Notes: generated by a model from the letters alone, not told the origin. Positions 13,101 through 25,914 are shown, counted from the stretch's first letter. The stretch is DNA of 62,500 nt from Glandiceps talaboti (GCF_964340395.1 NC_135561.1:12325461-12387960); one strand, 5' to 3'. Program-made: numbers and translations.

Positions 13101-13771
13101 AAAATAACCATACTCACCAATCTGAAAACCGTCAACTTTGTAGACATAACGCTCAACCTCAACATTGGTAAATATTACCTATACAGAAAACCCAACGACA
13201 ACCCCATGTACATACACACGCAGTCTAACCACCCACCCAGCATCATCAAGAATATATCGTCAGCCACCGGCCGTAGAATTTCCGACATATCATCCGACGA
13301 ATACATCTTCAACCAGGCAGCCCACTATACCAAAATGCACTACAAACCATCGGCTACAAAGAGAACATCACGTACACCAGCACCCCGCCACAGAAAAACG
13401 TAGCCACCAATGTAGGCAAACGATTCCTCAACCTAATCGCAAAACATTTCCCAGCAGACTCCAAGTAACACAAAATATTCAACAGAAACAATGTCAAAGT
13501 CAATTATAGCTGCATGCCAAACATGGCTACCATAATCAAAGCGTAAAACGCCACGATCCCCCACAAAGAAACTAAACCCACCCAAAAACCATGTAATTGC
13601 AGAGAGAAAGACACCTGCTCTTTGAACGGCGAATGCCAAACAGAAAACATCGTATACCAAGCCACCCTCCAGGGAAAAAACACAACAAAAGTATATATCG
13701 GTCTAACAGAGAACAACTTCAAACAGAGATACGCCAACCACAAACTCATTCATAGTGTCATTTTTCTGTAA
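13101..13771 (+). mobile_element. Penelope-like retroelement relic (RT C-terminus plus GIY-YIG)
   Basis: Translation in shifting frames gives, in order, 'FVDITLNLNIGKYYLYRKPN', 'MYIHTQSNHPPSIIKNISS', 'RRISDISSDEYIFNQA', then 'KNVATNVGKRFLNLIAKHFP', 'HKIFNRNNVKVNYSCMPNMA', the Cys-rich linker 'CNCREKDTCSLNGEC', and 'NIVYQATL...VYIGLTENNFKQRYANHK'. The last part is the amino half of a GIY-YIG endonuclease (VYIG and the RYxNH segment). An RT carboxy end followed by a Cys motif and GIY-YIG is the domain order of Penelope-like elements. At least one frame change and two internal stops (after 'PADSK' and after 'IIKA') make it inactive. It ends at a stop at 13769-13771, before the catalytic Glu of GIY-YIG. 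The family assignment is from memory of the motif order, not a search. Confidence 0.8.
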
Positions 13772-14127
13772 TACCGTGTGTACCAAATGCCAATCATACC
13801 GGTTTAAATGTTATATTTTAAAATTATATTTAAAGTTTTTAAATGACGTGTTTTTGAATGAAGCATCTTGGAAACAAAATCTTCACTGATGACAACTTTG
13901 AGGAAAGGAATACACATTATTAGATAATATTAGGGATTTCAGGTGATTTTTAGTTCTGTATCCCAGACCAGTAAACATTGTGTCATTAGATAGATCTTGG
14001 AGTGAACAGTGTAATATAGTAACCGAAATCTAATCGACGTACCCTAAAGTTATAGTTTCATGATCAGACATAAGTAAAATTGCCAGGGAGTAAAAAAGAC
14101 GGTTGGTTATTCATATCACGCGACAGA

Positions 14128-16125
14128 TCAAGACTGTAATCTGCATTCACAAATCAATCTCCTGAAAGCATCTCTGAAATTTTTGTTCGCTAGAGCATAA
14201 CATAGAGGATTGAGGGCGCTGTTCGTGCAATAAATCCAATAGACGATGTCGAACGTTGTGGAATCAAAACATTCTGAACAAAAAGTTACAACCATGGCGA
14301 CGGTGTGATAAGGCATCCAACACAGAATGAATGCAGCAAGTAGGGTGCTAACTGTGATAAATCTCTTCCGAGCATGCATTGACCGATTTGTTGAGTTTTT
14401 AATTTCGCTGAAGACATCTTTTGAACGTCTATATTTGACAACTTCATGTACGGGGTGACTAATGTCTGGTGTATATTCATCAGTGTTTACCATATTTCTA
14501 ATACTTTGCCCATCGTCTTCTAGAGAAGAATGTCTGACTGTTAAACTCTTTTCGTTTTCAAACGCGTGTTCTGACTGAAAAGGATTTTCCTTCGTTGATG
14601 TGTTTACAATATTAATGTGGATATCTGATGGCAATGCACATTCATCGATCGTTGATTTAGATTCTTGTGTTACAAACGTTGCCTTTTTATCATCTAAAGT
14701 GTCATGACTACTTGATATTGGATGGATCGAGTTTACGTCTCCTTGACAACACAATGAATGGATTGATTCTGCACCGTCAACTAAATCAATAGAGATTGCA
14801 TCTATCGCCCCGCGTATATCGTTATCATATGTAACTGTTGGATTTACATCATTTGAATGTTCCCCAGAAGGAAGATTTTCAGACAGTGTGGCTGTATTTT
14901 CTCTGTCGTCTAAAACTTCCTGGCTTTGGTCCAGAATTTCTGATTTTGTTGCGCCTTCATTCACTCTTAGGCTTCCTGTTAATCGATTTTCTGAACACGT
15001 CGTTTCCTCGGGGACGTGGTTTTTCATTACAAGTTCACTGCTTTCACTCCGGATCCGTTGCTCATATGCATTATCTTGTTCGTTGGTATCACAAATTTCT
15101 ACATCTACATCTACAGCCAAATTATCAAAGCCATTATACGTTTCCATAGGAATGGCTCCCTGCTTTTCTACCATCAACTCTTCTCTGGAAACAGTTTTAT
15201 TAAGAGAAACAAAGTTATCTGTATTTTGGTCTTCATCACAAACGGATTCTCCTACATCCCCTACATCGTTTTCACCCACTGTTTTACCGTCAAATTGAGG
15301 TTTCCCAGCCGTTTTCCCTTTGTTTTTCCTTACATTCCCTATCTGGTGTTTCGGCAAACGCTTTCTATTAGCAATCCTGTGGGCGATTCGGTAGATTTTC
15401 AAGTACAAAGTAATTTGAATGATAAGTGGCAACCAGAATCCGAGAACACTCTGTGTAATAAGGAACCATGTTACTTCCAAGTACTCAACGACGCACACTT
15501 TTTCAGGCACAGAATAAAACCCCTGGATACGCGGCCATAAAAAGTTGGGTAGCCCGCATAGCATGATAGAGATAAGCCATGTCATCAGAATAATGCACAA
15601 TGCTCGACGTTTAGTGGTTTGTGTTAAATGTCGGATTGGATCTACTATGGCAGTATGACGATCAACGCTAATGGCGATGATCGCAAACAGAGAAACGCTG
15701 CAAACGGTAAAATCTGTTGTTGTCCACAAATCACACAATATTCGACCAAGTGGCCAGTATCCAAGGTAAGCATACATCGTGAAAACGGGAACACTTAATA
15801 TCCCGACAAGGAAATCAGAAACGGCTAAATTCACGATGTATAAATTTGAGATAGTTCTAAGCTTTCGGTGAAATGAAAATAATAGAATAACAAAAAAGTT
15901 ACCTAACACGATTGAGATACTCAACAAACTTCCCACAATGGCATACAAAAACGAAATCTTCGGTAAATCATCCGTATCTGTTCTGACAGATGACGTAACG
16001 TTGTTGTTGGTTACTGCATGTAATGTGGTTGGGAAAATAGCAGTTGTGGGAACGTCAGAATTGTTCCAATTTTTAAAATAGTTCTCAGTTTGAGTTGAAT
16101 TCACAATCGTTAAATTATCAGCCAT
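14128..16125 (-). CDS. Aminergic/muscarinic-like class A GPCR with very long third intracellular loop
   Basis: A single uninterrupted frame of 665 codons from ATG (16123-16125) to a stop at 14128. The amino end carries several N-glycosylation sequons (N4, N9, N21, N42). TM1 is about residues 59-82 (GN), TM2 about 96-118 ('NLAVSDFLVG'), and TM3 holds Asp138, the amine-binding position, 17 residues before the DRH motif (155-157). TM4 has 'TWLIS' and TM5 about 218-243. The third intracellular loop runs about 250-585 and is acidic and Ser/Thr-rich. TM6 has 'FILCWMPYH' (Trp603) and TM7 has 'NSALNPLCYAL'. The 'YWPLGRILCDLW' segment and TM3/TM6 pattern resemble muscarinic acetylcholine and histamine receptors. 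The TM7 tyrosine typical of muscarinic receptors (7.43) appears to be Cys, so the ligand should not be assumed. A plasma-membrane G-protein signalling role is inferred from family. DRH replaces DRY. Confidence 0.92.
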   Translation of the reverse strand: MADNLTIVNSTQTENYFKNWNNSDVPTTAIFPTTLHAVTNNNVTSSVRTDTDDLPKISFLYAIVGSLLSISIVLGNFFVILLFSFHRKLRTISNLYIVNLAVSDFLVGILSVPVFTMYAYLGYWPLGRILCDLWTTTDFTVCSVSLFAIIAISVDRHTAIVDPIRHLTQTTKRRALCIILMTWLISIMLCGLPNFLWPRIQGFYSVPEKVCVVEYLEVTWFLITQSVLGFWLPLIIQITLYLKIYRIAHRIANRKRLPKHQIGNVRKNKGKTAGKPQFDGKTVGENDVGDVGESVCDEDQNTDNFVSLNKTVSREELMVEKQGAIPMETYNGFDNLAVDVDVEICDTNEQDNAYEQRIRSESSELVMKNHVPEETTCSENRLTGSLRVNEGATKSEILDQSQEVLDDRENTATLSENLPSGEHSNDVNPTVTYDNDIRGAIDAISIDLVDGAESIHSLCCQGDVNSIHPISSSHDTLDDKKATFVTQESKSTIDECALPSDIHINIVNTSTKENPFQSEHAFENEKSLTVRHSSLEDDGQSIRNMVNTDEYTPDISHPVHEVVKYRRSKDVFSEIKNSTNRSMHARKRFITVSTLLAAFILCWMPYHTVAMVVTFCSECFDSTTFDIVYWIYCTNSALNPLCYALANKNFRDAFRRLICECRLQS

Positions 16126-16787
16126 TGTTACACATTCGGGGAAATGCTTTTTTCCATGTCCCGGTAAAAATCTAGTTGACCATTACGATAATTCAAATCG
16201 CTTTTTTATGTCGAATCCACATTTGGTACCATACATGTTATAACACTATGCAAAGTCGGAGCAATCCAACATAAGTCACGTTAACACACCAAGAGCACGG
16301 TATCCTACCTGAAATCGAAAATAGAAGAATCGTGTTAAAAGTCTGCAGAAAATTGAGTTGGTCTTGAAAAGTAAAGTTGAACGCCGGAAAAGATATCAAA
16401 TCTGCCCCAGCGCAACTCTACGTGGAAAGAAGAGAAGAACAGAAAACGTACATCTTGAGGCCCAAATTATGTGGCTGTCAGCTTAGAAGAAAGCGCTGCA
16501 CCAAACTGACGTTTATCTGAGATGTTCGGGTTAGTACATCAGAACTACGCCGATATGCTTTACGTCACGGTGAATCCTTTGAGTTTAATAATGCAACGAT
16601 TCCGGTAGGTTAAAAGCAATACATCATTCAATGCAATCATGCAAACAGAACACATTTTCCTGTCTCTTTGAGAGGAGCGAGTCTCTGCGAATGGCGAAAA
16701 TAAATATGTATGTGATGTGTATTGACGACAGCTGAATACTAGTATTAACATTCCACGCCAATCACTTTATAGAGAGACTGGGCGACA

Positions 16788-16935
16788 AGTATATGTTATT
16801 TGCCAAATACCGTTCCATATCTTGCTGCGAGAGGTAATTTTTCCGGTAATAACGGAGAGCCGGAGGCGAGCCGTTATACCGGAAAAATTAACTCGAGCAG
16901 CAAGATGCGGAACAGTATTTGGCAAATAACATACT
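16788..16935. mobile_element. Foldback (hairpin) element
   Basis: Two arms of about 60 bases are near-perfect reverse complements: 'agtatatgttatttgcc' opens the left arm and 'ggcaaataacatact' closes the right arm. Inner arms 'ttaccggaaa'-type and 'agcaagat' also pair. The central loop is the G/C-rich 'cggagagccggaggcgagccg'. An outer pair, 'tatacgtcacc' at 16936-16946 and 'ggtgacgtata' at 17662-17672, suggests that the hairpin may be one end of a larger (~0.9 kb) element. Confidence 0.75.
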
Positions 16936-16946
16936 TATACGTCACC

Positions 16947-18970
16947 TGCGGCGATGAATTAATTTTTGAATGTCTAAAAATGCTGTTTTATTTTAAAATA
17001 AAATCACTTCTTCCGCGTTATACTGTTGAGCGTAGTATCATGCACCACTCCGATAACTGCAATGCGGTTGTTTACATGTCAGCCTTAACTTTATCATCCA
17101 ATCAGAGTGCGCGTTTGCTCAGTAGTATGACGTATTGTTTACTATTTACATATCACTCAGCGATATATTCAAACTTATAACCATCAGCTGAAAAATGAGT
17201 GCGTCTTTGTTTTGCGTACTGTATTCCATTAAATGTACAAAAATGTTCGTAATATGCTTTCTTGTTCCATTTTAAGCAAAAACTGCACCCTCTGTGGTGG
17301 TAATTTTCATATCCTTCATAAATTTAGGAATTCATGTTTACGATCGCGTGACGACCGCGAGTTCGCCGTCACTGGACTTTCGCCGTTCTGTGTGGAATTT
17401 TTGGCTTTTTCCCTGTAACATGAAAAGTACAGTTCAAAGACTTGTTACAATTTATACAACGGTGATATTTTGTTCGGTTGACAACAAATTTGGCATTGGA
17501 AATGCTGGTTATAGCTGTATTTCTAGTTGTCTGCTAGATTTGTTTACAAGGGGACGTGCAGTGATCACGTGATACAACAAGCAAAAATACTGCTGTTGGT
17601 GAAAAATACGCCTGTGCATCTGCAGGGCTCTCGACCAATCAGAATGCGAGATTGGTGACAGGGTGACGTATAACACTATCTACTCGTTCATTACTACGTA
17701 TACGTTTAAACAGACGTATTTTCCTAATCATGGCTGTCACAACTAGTACAATGGTGTATTATACAAAGTTATCGCTTAGATGTACGAGGTTACAACGGAA
17801 ATTGCAATTTGGCATATCATTACCATCTAACTTCATAATATTGGCGTGTTACCTCTATCCAACTTCATAAATACACTCGATATTACATTTCTTAATATAC
17901 ACATGCACGCATGAAATGGTCTCAAATTTGAAATTCCGGGATATCGGCCTGGCAAGTCAACTTAATATTGCCCAAGGACAATTGACAAGACAAAGCGCAA
18001 CTCAAATTGTAATTTTGAAAGACAATTGAAACAAAATAAATTTGGAAATCTAACTTGATTGAATGATAATTACAATATACATTCGCCATAATAAAGAATA
18101 TCTGTTCGCCGTGTTCGTAAGAAAATTTGTTTACTTGTCTCCATTATGTCACATAAGGAGGGGGTGGGGGTAATGCGCCCTCACCATGCCCGGTGGATAA
18201 CCCTCCGATGCCGAGACGCACACACCCTCGTAATAATACATGCCTCAACATACGCATGCGACGTTGTCATTGTTTCAGATGGTATAGGAACATTCCATGA
18301 GAAATTGAAGCATACTAGTATATTGCCAATAATAATTATAATATAAGAAAAGTATCTCATCAAAATATGGAATTTTGATAGACACTAATTCATTTTAATA
18401 ACAATCTGACCCACATCTATAACCAAGTGACACTCATAATTATAAACAAAATCAATATAATATTCCATCATATCAACATTCTATCGACAAGTGACAAAAA
18501 CTATATCTCAAATATGTTGCAATCATTCTGCTGTTCACAAGTGTCCGTCATGATGAAAAATTAATACAAATGATTGTAAAGAGTCATAGTTCGAAACTTC
18601 AGAATTTTTAGGAATTCTATTATCAATAAATTGTGTGCGTTACCAGTTCCAATATTTAGGTTTAGGCCTTCGGAAGGGCATGGTCATGTGACCCGTCCTC
18701 CTCACACAGGTCTGATTACCATACAGAACAGAAGCAGAAGTACAGAACGGGTAAAAATGTCTATACTAATTCTGCGTTAGATGCAGTAACAATTATAATG
18801 TAGGACTGAACCTGGCGCGACCAACGGTAGGAAAAATAACACAGTTTTGTCTTTGAAAGATGTTGAAGAAACCACTCTATGGATAATGAAACTATGCAGT
18901 GTCCAACAGTTTACGGCTAGTTTCTAACACACCAACAAAACCATAGTTATATATCACCTCACCATCTCAT
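16947..18970. other. No supported gene
   Basis: Two CCAAT-box strings with matching context ('ccaatcagagtgcg' near 17098 and 'ccaatcagaatgcg' near 17635) lie within the possible outer element. The remainder is unique AT-rich sequence. Short open frames here show no family motif. Confidence 0.4.
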
Positions 18971-18973
18971 ACA

Positions 18974-19110
18974 ATGTTTTTATGTTTGTTTGTTTGTTTG
19001 TTTGTTTTTTTGTTTGTATGTATGTATGTATGTATGTATGTATGTATGTATGTATGTATGTATGTATGTATGTATGTATGTATGTATATATGTGTGTGTG
19101 TGTGTATGTG

Positions 19111-19142
<32 letters not shown>

Positions 19143-19186
19143 TGTGTGTGTGTGTGTAGGTAGGTAGGTAGGTAAGTAAGTAGGTA
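18974..19186. repeat. Compound microsatellite (TTTG)n-(TGTA)n-(TG)n-(CGTG)n-(TAGG)n
   Basis: Five different short units follow one another without unique sequence between them. Confidence 0.95.
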
Positions 19187-20471
19187 GATTTTTTTTCTAT
19201 TTCAAACCAAGGTATTCATGGGGATACTTAAAAGTATTATTGATTATTATAAGAGGTTATACTTTAACATACCGTGACGTAACACCTCATGTAATTAGTT
19301 GAGTCACCTAAATATTAATATCGGTTCTTATTTTTATTTCCTACTTACATCTTTTTCATCTATGCCTCCCTAGCTTTGTTAAAAATACAGGACAAGATTA
19401 TCCCATGTGATTACTTTACAGAATGGCTTTGAATTATCTTCTTCTTTTTTCAGTTTGATGAACATGATGTAGGCATGGGGCTCTACCTCTATACCTTTCA
19501 AATTTATTTAACGGTATTGATTGCAGCATTCTAATGGACAGGGGGTCAATGGGATGCCTTGTAATTGTTTAAAAAGCTATTTGTCCTACGGGAAACAGTT
19601 TGCAAATGTGAGTAATCACATTTCAATCCACACACTCTCATAAGTAATTGCTCCCCATGGGGATCTGTTCTCGACACCGTTATTCTTTTAGACTCTGAGG
19701 CCATTTATGATGTTAACTTCTTCCATTCTTTTACAAACAATACTGTTCACATCAATGAAATAAACGCTATTAATGTGTTTAAGTAAATTGTTAATTGGTA
19801 TTCTGGGTACAGTCTCACTATCAGCCTAGTAAAATATATCAACTTCATGTTCGCATTTCGCCCGTCGTCGGCATTTCGTTAGCCTTGCGATACATATCAC
19901 ATATCAATTGAAAACAGATACGAGAAGTTGACCGACCACGTTACACACTGGAAAGTTGAAATTCACTTCCATGTACCACCAATGAAACACAATATAGCGA
20001 AAGTGAACTCCAAATACATGTAAGTCCCTCAGTAGATGAATGACTCCGCAGAAAGACAAAATCAAAATTAAACGACAATATACAAAGGAAGTAATAGTAA
20101 ATAATAATGGAATCTAGCTCTATTCCTGTTGAGGTAAATAGATTCGCTGTTTCTGTTTTACTAACACACCTGATATTGACTCGATATTTTACTTTTAGTA
20201 ACTTTGATCTATCGTTCTATTTGGCTTGATATATTCTGCTCTAATCACATTTCAATAATTAATGTTGTCGGGCCTGATAATACATCATGGTGACACTTCA
20301 ATAACGATTGTTGTAGGGCTTCATAATACGTCTTAATATCTCGAGTGTGTTAGTCATAGGGACACCTTGATGGAACTTGACGCCACATAAACGAAGCTAT
20401 CTCAGTTTATTCTGGGACATGATCCTTGCTTTCACAAAGTACACACTGAATACTGGCAGTTTAATTGACTG

Positions 20472-20735
20472 CAAATCATATCATTCCATTTCAATTATTC
20501 AGTCATGTGTAATATAAGTGTATTGTTAAGCCAACAGGGCTAATAATACAAATACATACTTTATGAAAACAACCCTCTTAACTGAAGTTACGAACACAGC
20601 CAAACAAGACTTCAACTAGATCCATTACAAAGACATCAGATGGAATTAATTATTCAGACGTTAATTTCCCATCGCACTAAATGACTTACATAAAATTTTA
20701 AGAGCAAAACTTACCAATTACCAAAGTAGTTGATG

Positions 20736-20807
<72 letters not shown>

Positions 20808-20921
20808 TCATATCATTCCATTTTAGTTATTCAGTCATGCGTAAGTGTATCGTTAAGCCAACGGGGCTAATAATATAAATACATACTTTATGAAAACAAC
20901 CCTCTTAACTGAAGTTACGAA
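20472..20921. repeat. Duplicated ~120-base unit flanking a repeat-anchored (AC)n tract
   Basis: 20472-20593 ('caaatcatatcattcc...ctgaagttacga') recurs at 20804-20921. Between them lies the 147-base block 20592-20738, also found at 25564-25710, followed by (AC)n. The order is unit 1, block, AC tract, unit 1 again. Confidence 0.85.
20739..20803. repeat. (AC)n microsatellite
   Basis: A pure AC run of about 32 units within the duplicated region described above. Confidence 0.95.
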
Positions 20922-23900
20922 ATCTTAGAATGTGTTTATATTGATATTCAGTTGGGCTTCGGCTTCCTTAGGGGGGCACAGGGGAACTAGTATGGATAAT
21001 TATCTTCACCAAATCAAGGAATAATATGCCCGGCCCCTTTATCGTTGACCTGGATGGTGAAAATGCTAGGGATATCATTCAAAGGCGTGACACTCTGTAC
21101 TATACATTCCACACCCTGTATAATAGGAGCAATGCATAATTAAACGTTTGCTTGCTTCTGTTTAATCATAACCTTTGGAGAGAGATGGTTTAATTAATGA
21201 AGTAACCTTCACCCCGTTCCGCAACTTTTGACTGACATACAATACAAGTAATTTCGTCTTAGTTTGCAAAAACTATCAAATGATATATCAAGACTGGTCA
21301 GAAGGTTTCATGTTGAGATAGACACAATAAAGATAACACACAAATATCCCTTACATAGTGTCTGCTCTGTATTTTGTTACATATTTTGTATTTTTGTGTT
21401 ATCATTAACAAAATACGTTTGTATTTGTTACCATTAACAAAATACAGGGCAGGTACTGTGAAGGATGGTTCGTTCTGTGTTATCTTAATTGTGCCTATCC
21501 CAACACAAAACCTTGTGATCAATCTCACTGAGCTTGGTACATCACTTAGCATTTGCAAGCTGAGACGAAATCTCCTGTATATTATAAGGAAATTTTTTAC
21601 ACCTCAGTTTGGTGATATTGGTATATAGTTCTATTGTATATCAATACTTTTATGCACATATCCTTCCAACCACTTAATCTATTCCAGTGCCTAAGGACAT
21701 TTTTTAAGGACATTTTTTTTAATTTCCTCTGGGATTGAAACCACCCAACTGAGACGTAGCTATACGATAATTCATGCTTTCAGCATATTTACGATGCCCT
21801 TGGATGTATTGTCACCATGACAACAAATTACACAGTTAATAATGTAACCTTTGGTATATATAATGAATACATTAATTGCATAATTACCATCTCAAATAAC
21901 GTATTATAAAAGAATAGCTACACACACACTGTGTGATGTATATATTTCACTTCATTAGTCGAACAGAAAAAGAAAGAAGTGGAAGCAATGTCAAAATTCA
22001 GGTATCTAATAGAAACGAACAGCTGAATATGCAAATTAAAAGCAAAGAGTGAAATAGTTTGAATAACAATTTGCTATTTGTGTAATACCTAACAGCAAGC
22101 TATATATACACTCGTAAATGTTACCAAGTACAAATGAATCCTTATATTCACTTTACAAGCAAATTTGTAACTCTGTTACATTCAGTGGTTTAGTTAAGGC
22201 CTTGTTTTCTTTGAAATTGGTCCCTGTATTCTCAATAACGACTTGGATCTAGAAATAATCACTTTTAGTAACTTTGACTTTTAATAAAATGGTTGGATTC
22301 GCTCAATGCAGTCTTCTGTATTATGCAGAGACAAAGCACGAGTAATGGAGGATGTATTGATGTAGAAATATGTCTTGTACAAAGAACAAACTATTGAACG
22401 TCCATTGCGAAAATGATGCCCAGTACGTGAGGTTAACTATACCTCAAGCTAGAGTCAAGTCATCGCCTTCGTATTCGAAATTCAATTAAAAAAATAGTTC
22501 TGTTCTTTGTGCTTAGTAGTCGTTTTCCCACACCAATGGCCAACATCGCCTGTGGACAAATGTGCCGGCCTACCGCTGTGTGTCTATGGATATATTTGCC
22601 AACGGAAGAACGCCGAGGTGTAATAACACATGTTATACATTGCAGGTCTCAGATTAAAAGACATGAATCCATACTGGAATCAACTATTCACTTGTTATAA
22701 TGCATCAATACGCTATTATCGACTATCATTGTATTTGATAAAGTCATATTTGAAAAATCGATGTTACAAATACCCTTTCTTTGTTTGGCTGTTTTACTGA
22801 AATACTTCGACAATGGATTTGAATTTGTTCATTACTCCACCATACCAATAGAAATGTTGCCTGTACATCCTACAGACATTAATGTTACAAGAGTTATGAT
22901 AAATCGACACGATAAATATCAAATACCTGAAAAATACACGGATGACACGTTTTGTAAAACAGAAGAGCACCAAGTGTCTAATTTAATACACGTTTTTTTT
23001 TGTGTGTGAAACGACTTAATGAAACTAAAACAGCAGTGAAACAAAGTCCTTCATGCTCTGCAAAAAAACCATAATTGATTAGAGTGCATGATGAAATTAA
23101 ATATTGCTTAGTCAGTGATGGAATGACAATGGCGAAAGTCGTCAGACATTTAGACATGCACAGGATACTCAACATAACATTTTTCGACCTTCGACACTAT
23201 ATCAGGAAACCCGGCCCATCACTGTATTTCAATTTTGTAAAAAAAATGTATTTTAATTTCGTAAAAAAGAAACAGATAATCCTTAATGATAGGAAATTTA
23301 AATATACCTACCGTTCCTTTAGATTTTGGTACACTTAGTTGTCGCCTACGTATTATCAGAAAGCTGTATATACCACTTGTATATATACCTCGTCCAATGC
23401 GATATCTTTTTAAATGAGCTGTTACGTCAACACGCCGATATCAATTCTAGTTTAATATTCACGATGTCTCGTTATTTTAGAGGAGTCAGCTGTTGCAACT
23501 GCATTTAATGCAATCCAATCCACCTTCCTTGTAGTACTAGGATCCCAGACTTCGGTTTACAGATGTTCTAAGTCGACCTACGTGACGACATATGAACACA
23601 TGCATATATGATGTCTTAATTTGCAAGGTCATGACCCTAATGTTTCAGTTGCACACTGTATTGTTGTGACTTGAAGTTAACCCGAGATAACTTGTTACTA
23701 TAAGTTCATCTTTTCATTATAATGATTGACAACCCGTTTTGTAAAGTGTTACTGAAATATTTGGAATGGTATTGTGGATAGTTAATTTGATGTCTCCAGT
23801 GCGCCCGTCACTCTTGAACGTAAATGAACCATTATTGTGCTTTAGGTAGAATTAATGTGAAATATATTTGTTGATTGGAAGAGATATGACGTCTAATTCA

Positions 23901-25563
23901 TCAATCGTTATGCCTCCCATGTAGTTACTTTGATCGACAAAAATCATCAAAAGGCACTTTATTTATAATGGAAAATAAATTGCAATGAAACGGTGTGTAC
24001 GCTGGACAGCAAAATATGGTTACTTAGAACGATAATGAAATGATAGCAGCAAGACTAGGGTATGGGTGGTTTTTATTCCCTAGAATCCGTGCGAATGAAA
24101 TCTGTTTGCAGTCTCACTATTTGAGATAGGGAAGAAGCCATAGTGGAGGGGAGACGACGAGTTGGAATCCCTGCAGCGTATACATCCAGAGCTGTAGTAT
24201 ATATAGAATGTCTATTGGTCAGTACTTTAGTTTGAAACATCGTAAAGTTATAGTGGCAATCTATTAAGTCATTTACTATGTTATTATATTGATGGGTGTG
24301 TATGGGTTCCCTGAAATTGACTTGTTTATTACACTTTGTCTTAAAAAAATGTGAACTCCATTATATAGTGACCTTAGGATAGAAGAGGTCAGACAACCAG
24401 TATTTAAGTTACATGCATGATGGTAACATAACTAACTTTGTAGATTACTAGATAATTGATTTTCAATTTATATCTGAAACCACAAAGATGTAGAAGTGCT
24501 TGAATAAAAGGGTAGAGACAAGATGATTGGAGCAGTAGATAGCAGGAAATAGACACCAACTCTAGAACTGAAATCTGAAACTGATATTTGAAATATTCTA
24601 TATAATTAGGCTTTGATGGAGGCACAGGAAATCGGAGGTAATCAAAGTCAATTATATTGTTGAAATTCTACCCTCTACTTCACCTTATTGCTGCATCTTG
24701 TCCTCTAATAAACATCATACTTATTTCCACCTAGACAAAGATGATGCGGTTGCCGAGCAACCATAAATAGCCCCGTGCTCAAGCCAATTTAAGATGGGTG
24801 AAATTTGTCTGAAAATTGGTACAAATTGACGGAGCCTCTAGCAATAAGAATCATATTACTAAATGTGAAATTCCTTTATCGTCACAATTTTGAATATTTC
24901 ATTCCATATTTTCTAAAGTCAATTCAACCAATTCATAACAAGTACAAAATACAACCCTGCATTTTCTTGAATGTAGTATGCCAAATAAAGATGTCGGTAA
25001 AACAATACAAGTGATTCAAAAATAATGGCGGGTGGCCCTGATGTAGATTCACACAATACTTTTATCAGTGTGTTTATGTATGGGGAAGTTACTACTAGTA
25101 TAATGTAACGGTAACAGTCATACTCATGGTGTTGAATCATCATAGGATGGTCCTAGTATGCTTTTTCACCCTTAGACCTATCCATAGACATGTTACTTGC
25201 CAGGTTTTATTGCGAAAACAGCATTCTAAGAATATAATATTCTCGCTAATTATGCAAATTAATAAAAACCTCATTTTCACCATGTTCCATCACTTAGATT
25301 CATAAAATTCTGAGCAAGATGCACTAAAAATTATTTCTGTTGCAATTATGTTCGGGTCAAACCTTATTTTGACTGGACTATATGATCGAATTTTGGTTTT
25401 ACAAATTGTAGTTTTTCATATCAACGCTCAAAGAGTACATCAGAGTTGAATTTAAAGTCTGTGTGCTGACTTGATTATTCAGCCCTAAACATCCATTATT
25501 GAGATTCTGTCCAAGTCGATAAAGTTATTCCTTTATTGATGGTAACTGACGGCAACGTAACGT
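20922..25563. other. Long interval without a supported gene
   Basis: Many short open frames (for example 22509-22700, 22761-23009 and 24404-24625) show no domain motif or convincing paired splice sites. RFX-like palindromes 'gtcaccatgacaac' (21811-21824) and 'ggttgccgagcaacc' (24748-24762) are noted. A tiny or fast-evolving gene cannot be excluded. Confidence 0.4.
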
Positions 25564-25710
25564 GAACACAGCCAAACAAGACTTCAACTAGATCCATTAC
25601 AAAGACATCAGATGGAATTAATTATTCAGACGTTAGTTTCCCATCGCACTAAATGACTTACATAAAATTTTAAGAGCAAAAGTTACAAATTACCAAAGTA
25701 GTTGATGAAC
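25564..25710. repeat. Second copy of the 147-base block ending in an (AC)n tract
   Basis: Nearly identical to 20592-20738 (a few substitutions) and in the same orientation. It also ends directly in an AC-type microsatellite, so the tract is part of the repeat and not coincidental. Confidence 0.9.
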
Positions 25711-25752
25711 ACATACACACACACACACATGCACACACACACACAGACAGAC

Positions 25753-25813
<61 letters not shown>

Positions 25814-25914
25814 TAGACAGACACAGAGACACGGACAAACACACACACACCCATCCACTCCCACCCACCCCCCATCCCCCCACCCCCCCCCCCCACCCCC
25901 CCACACACACGTTG
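25711..25914. repeat. (AC)n-(GACA)n-(AC)n and C-rich tract
   Basis: AC, then GACA, then AC units, followed by a strongly C-rich segment (about 25850-25908) with repeated runs of three or more C. The minus strand could form G-quadruplexes. Confidence 0.95.

Noticed and set aside
14838-15540. Plus-strand frames up to 174 codons
   Set aside because: Antisense shadows of the third intracellular loop of the minus-strand GPCR, with no protein-like features.
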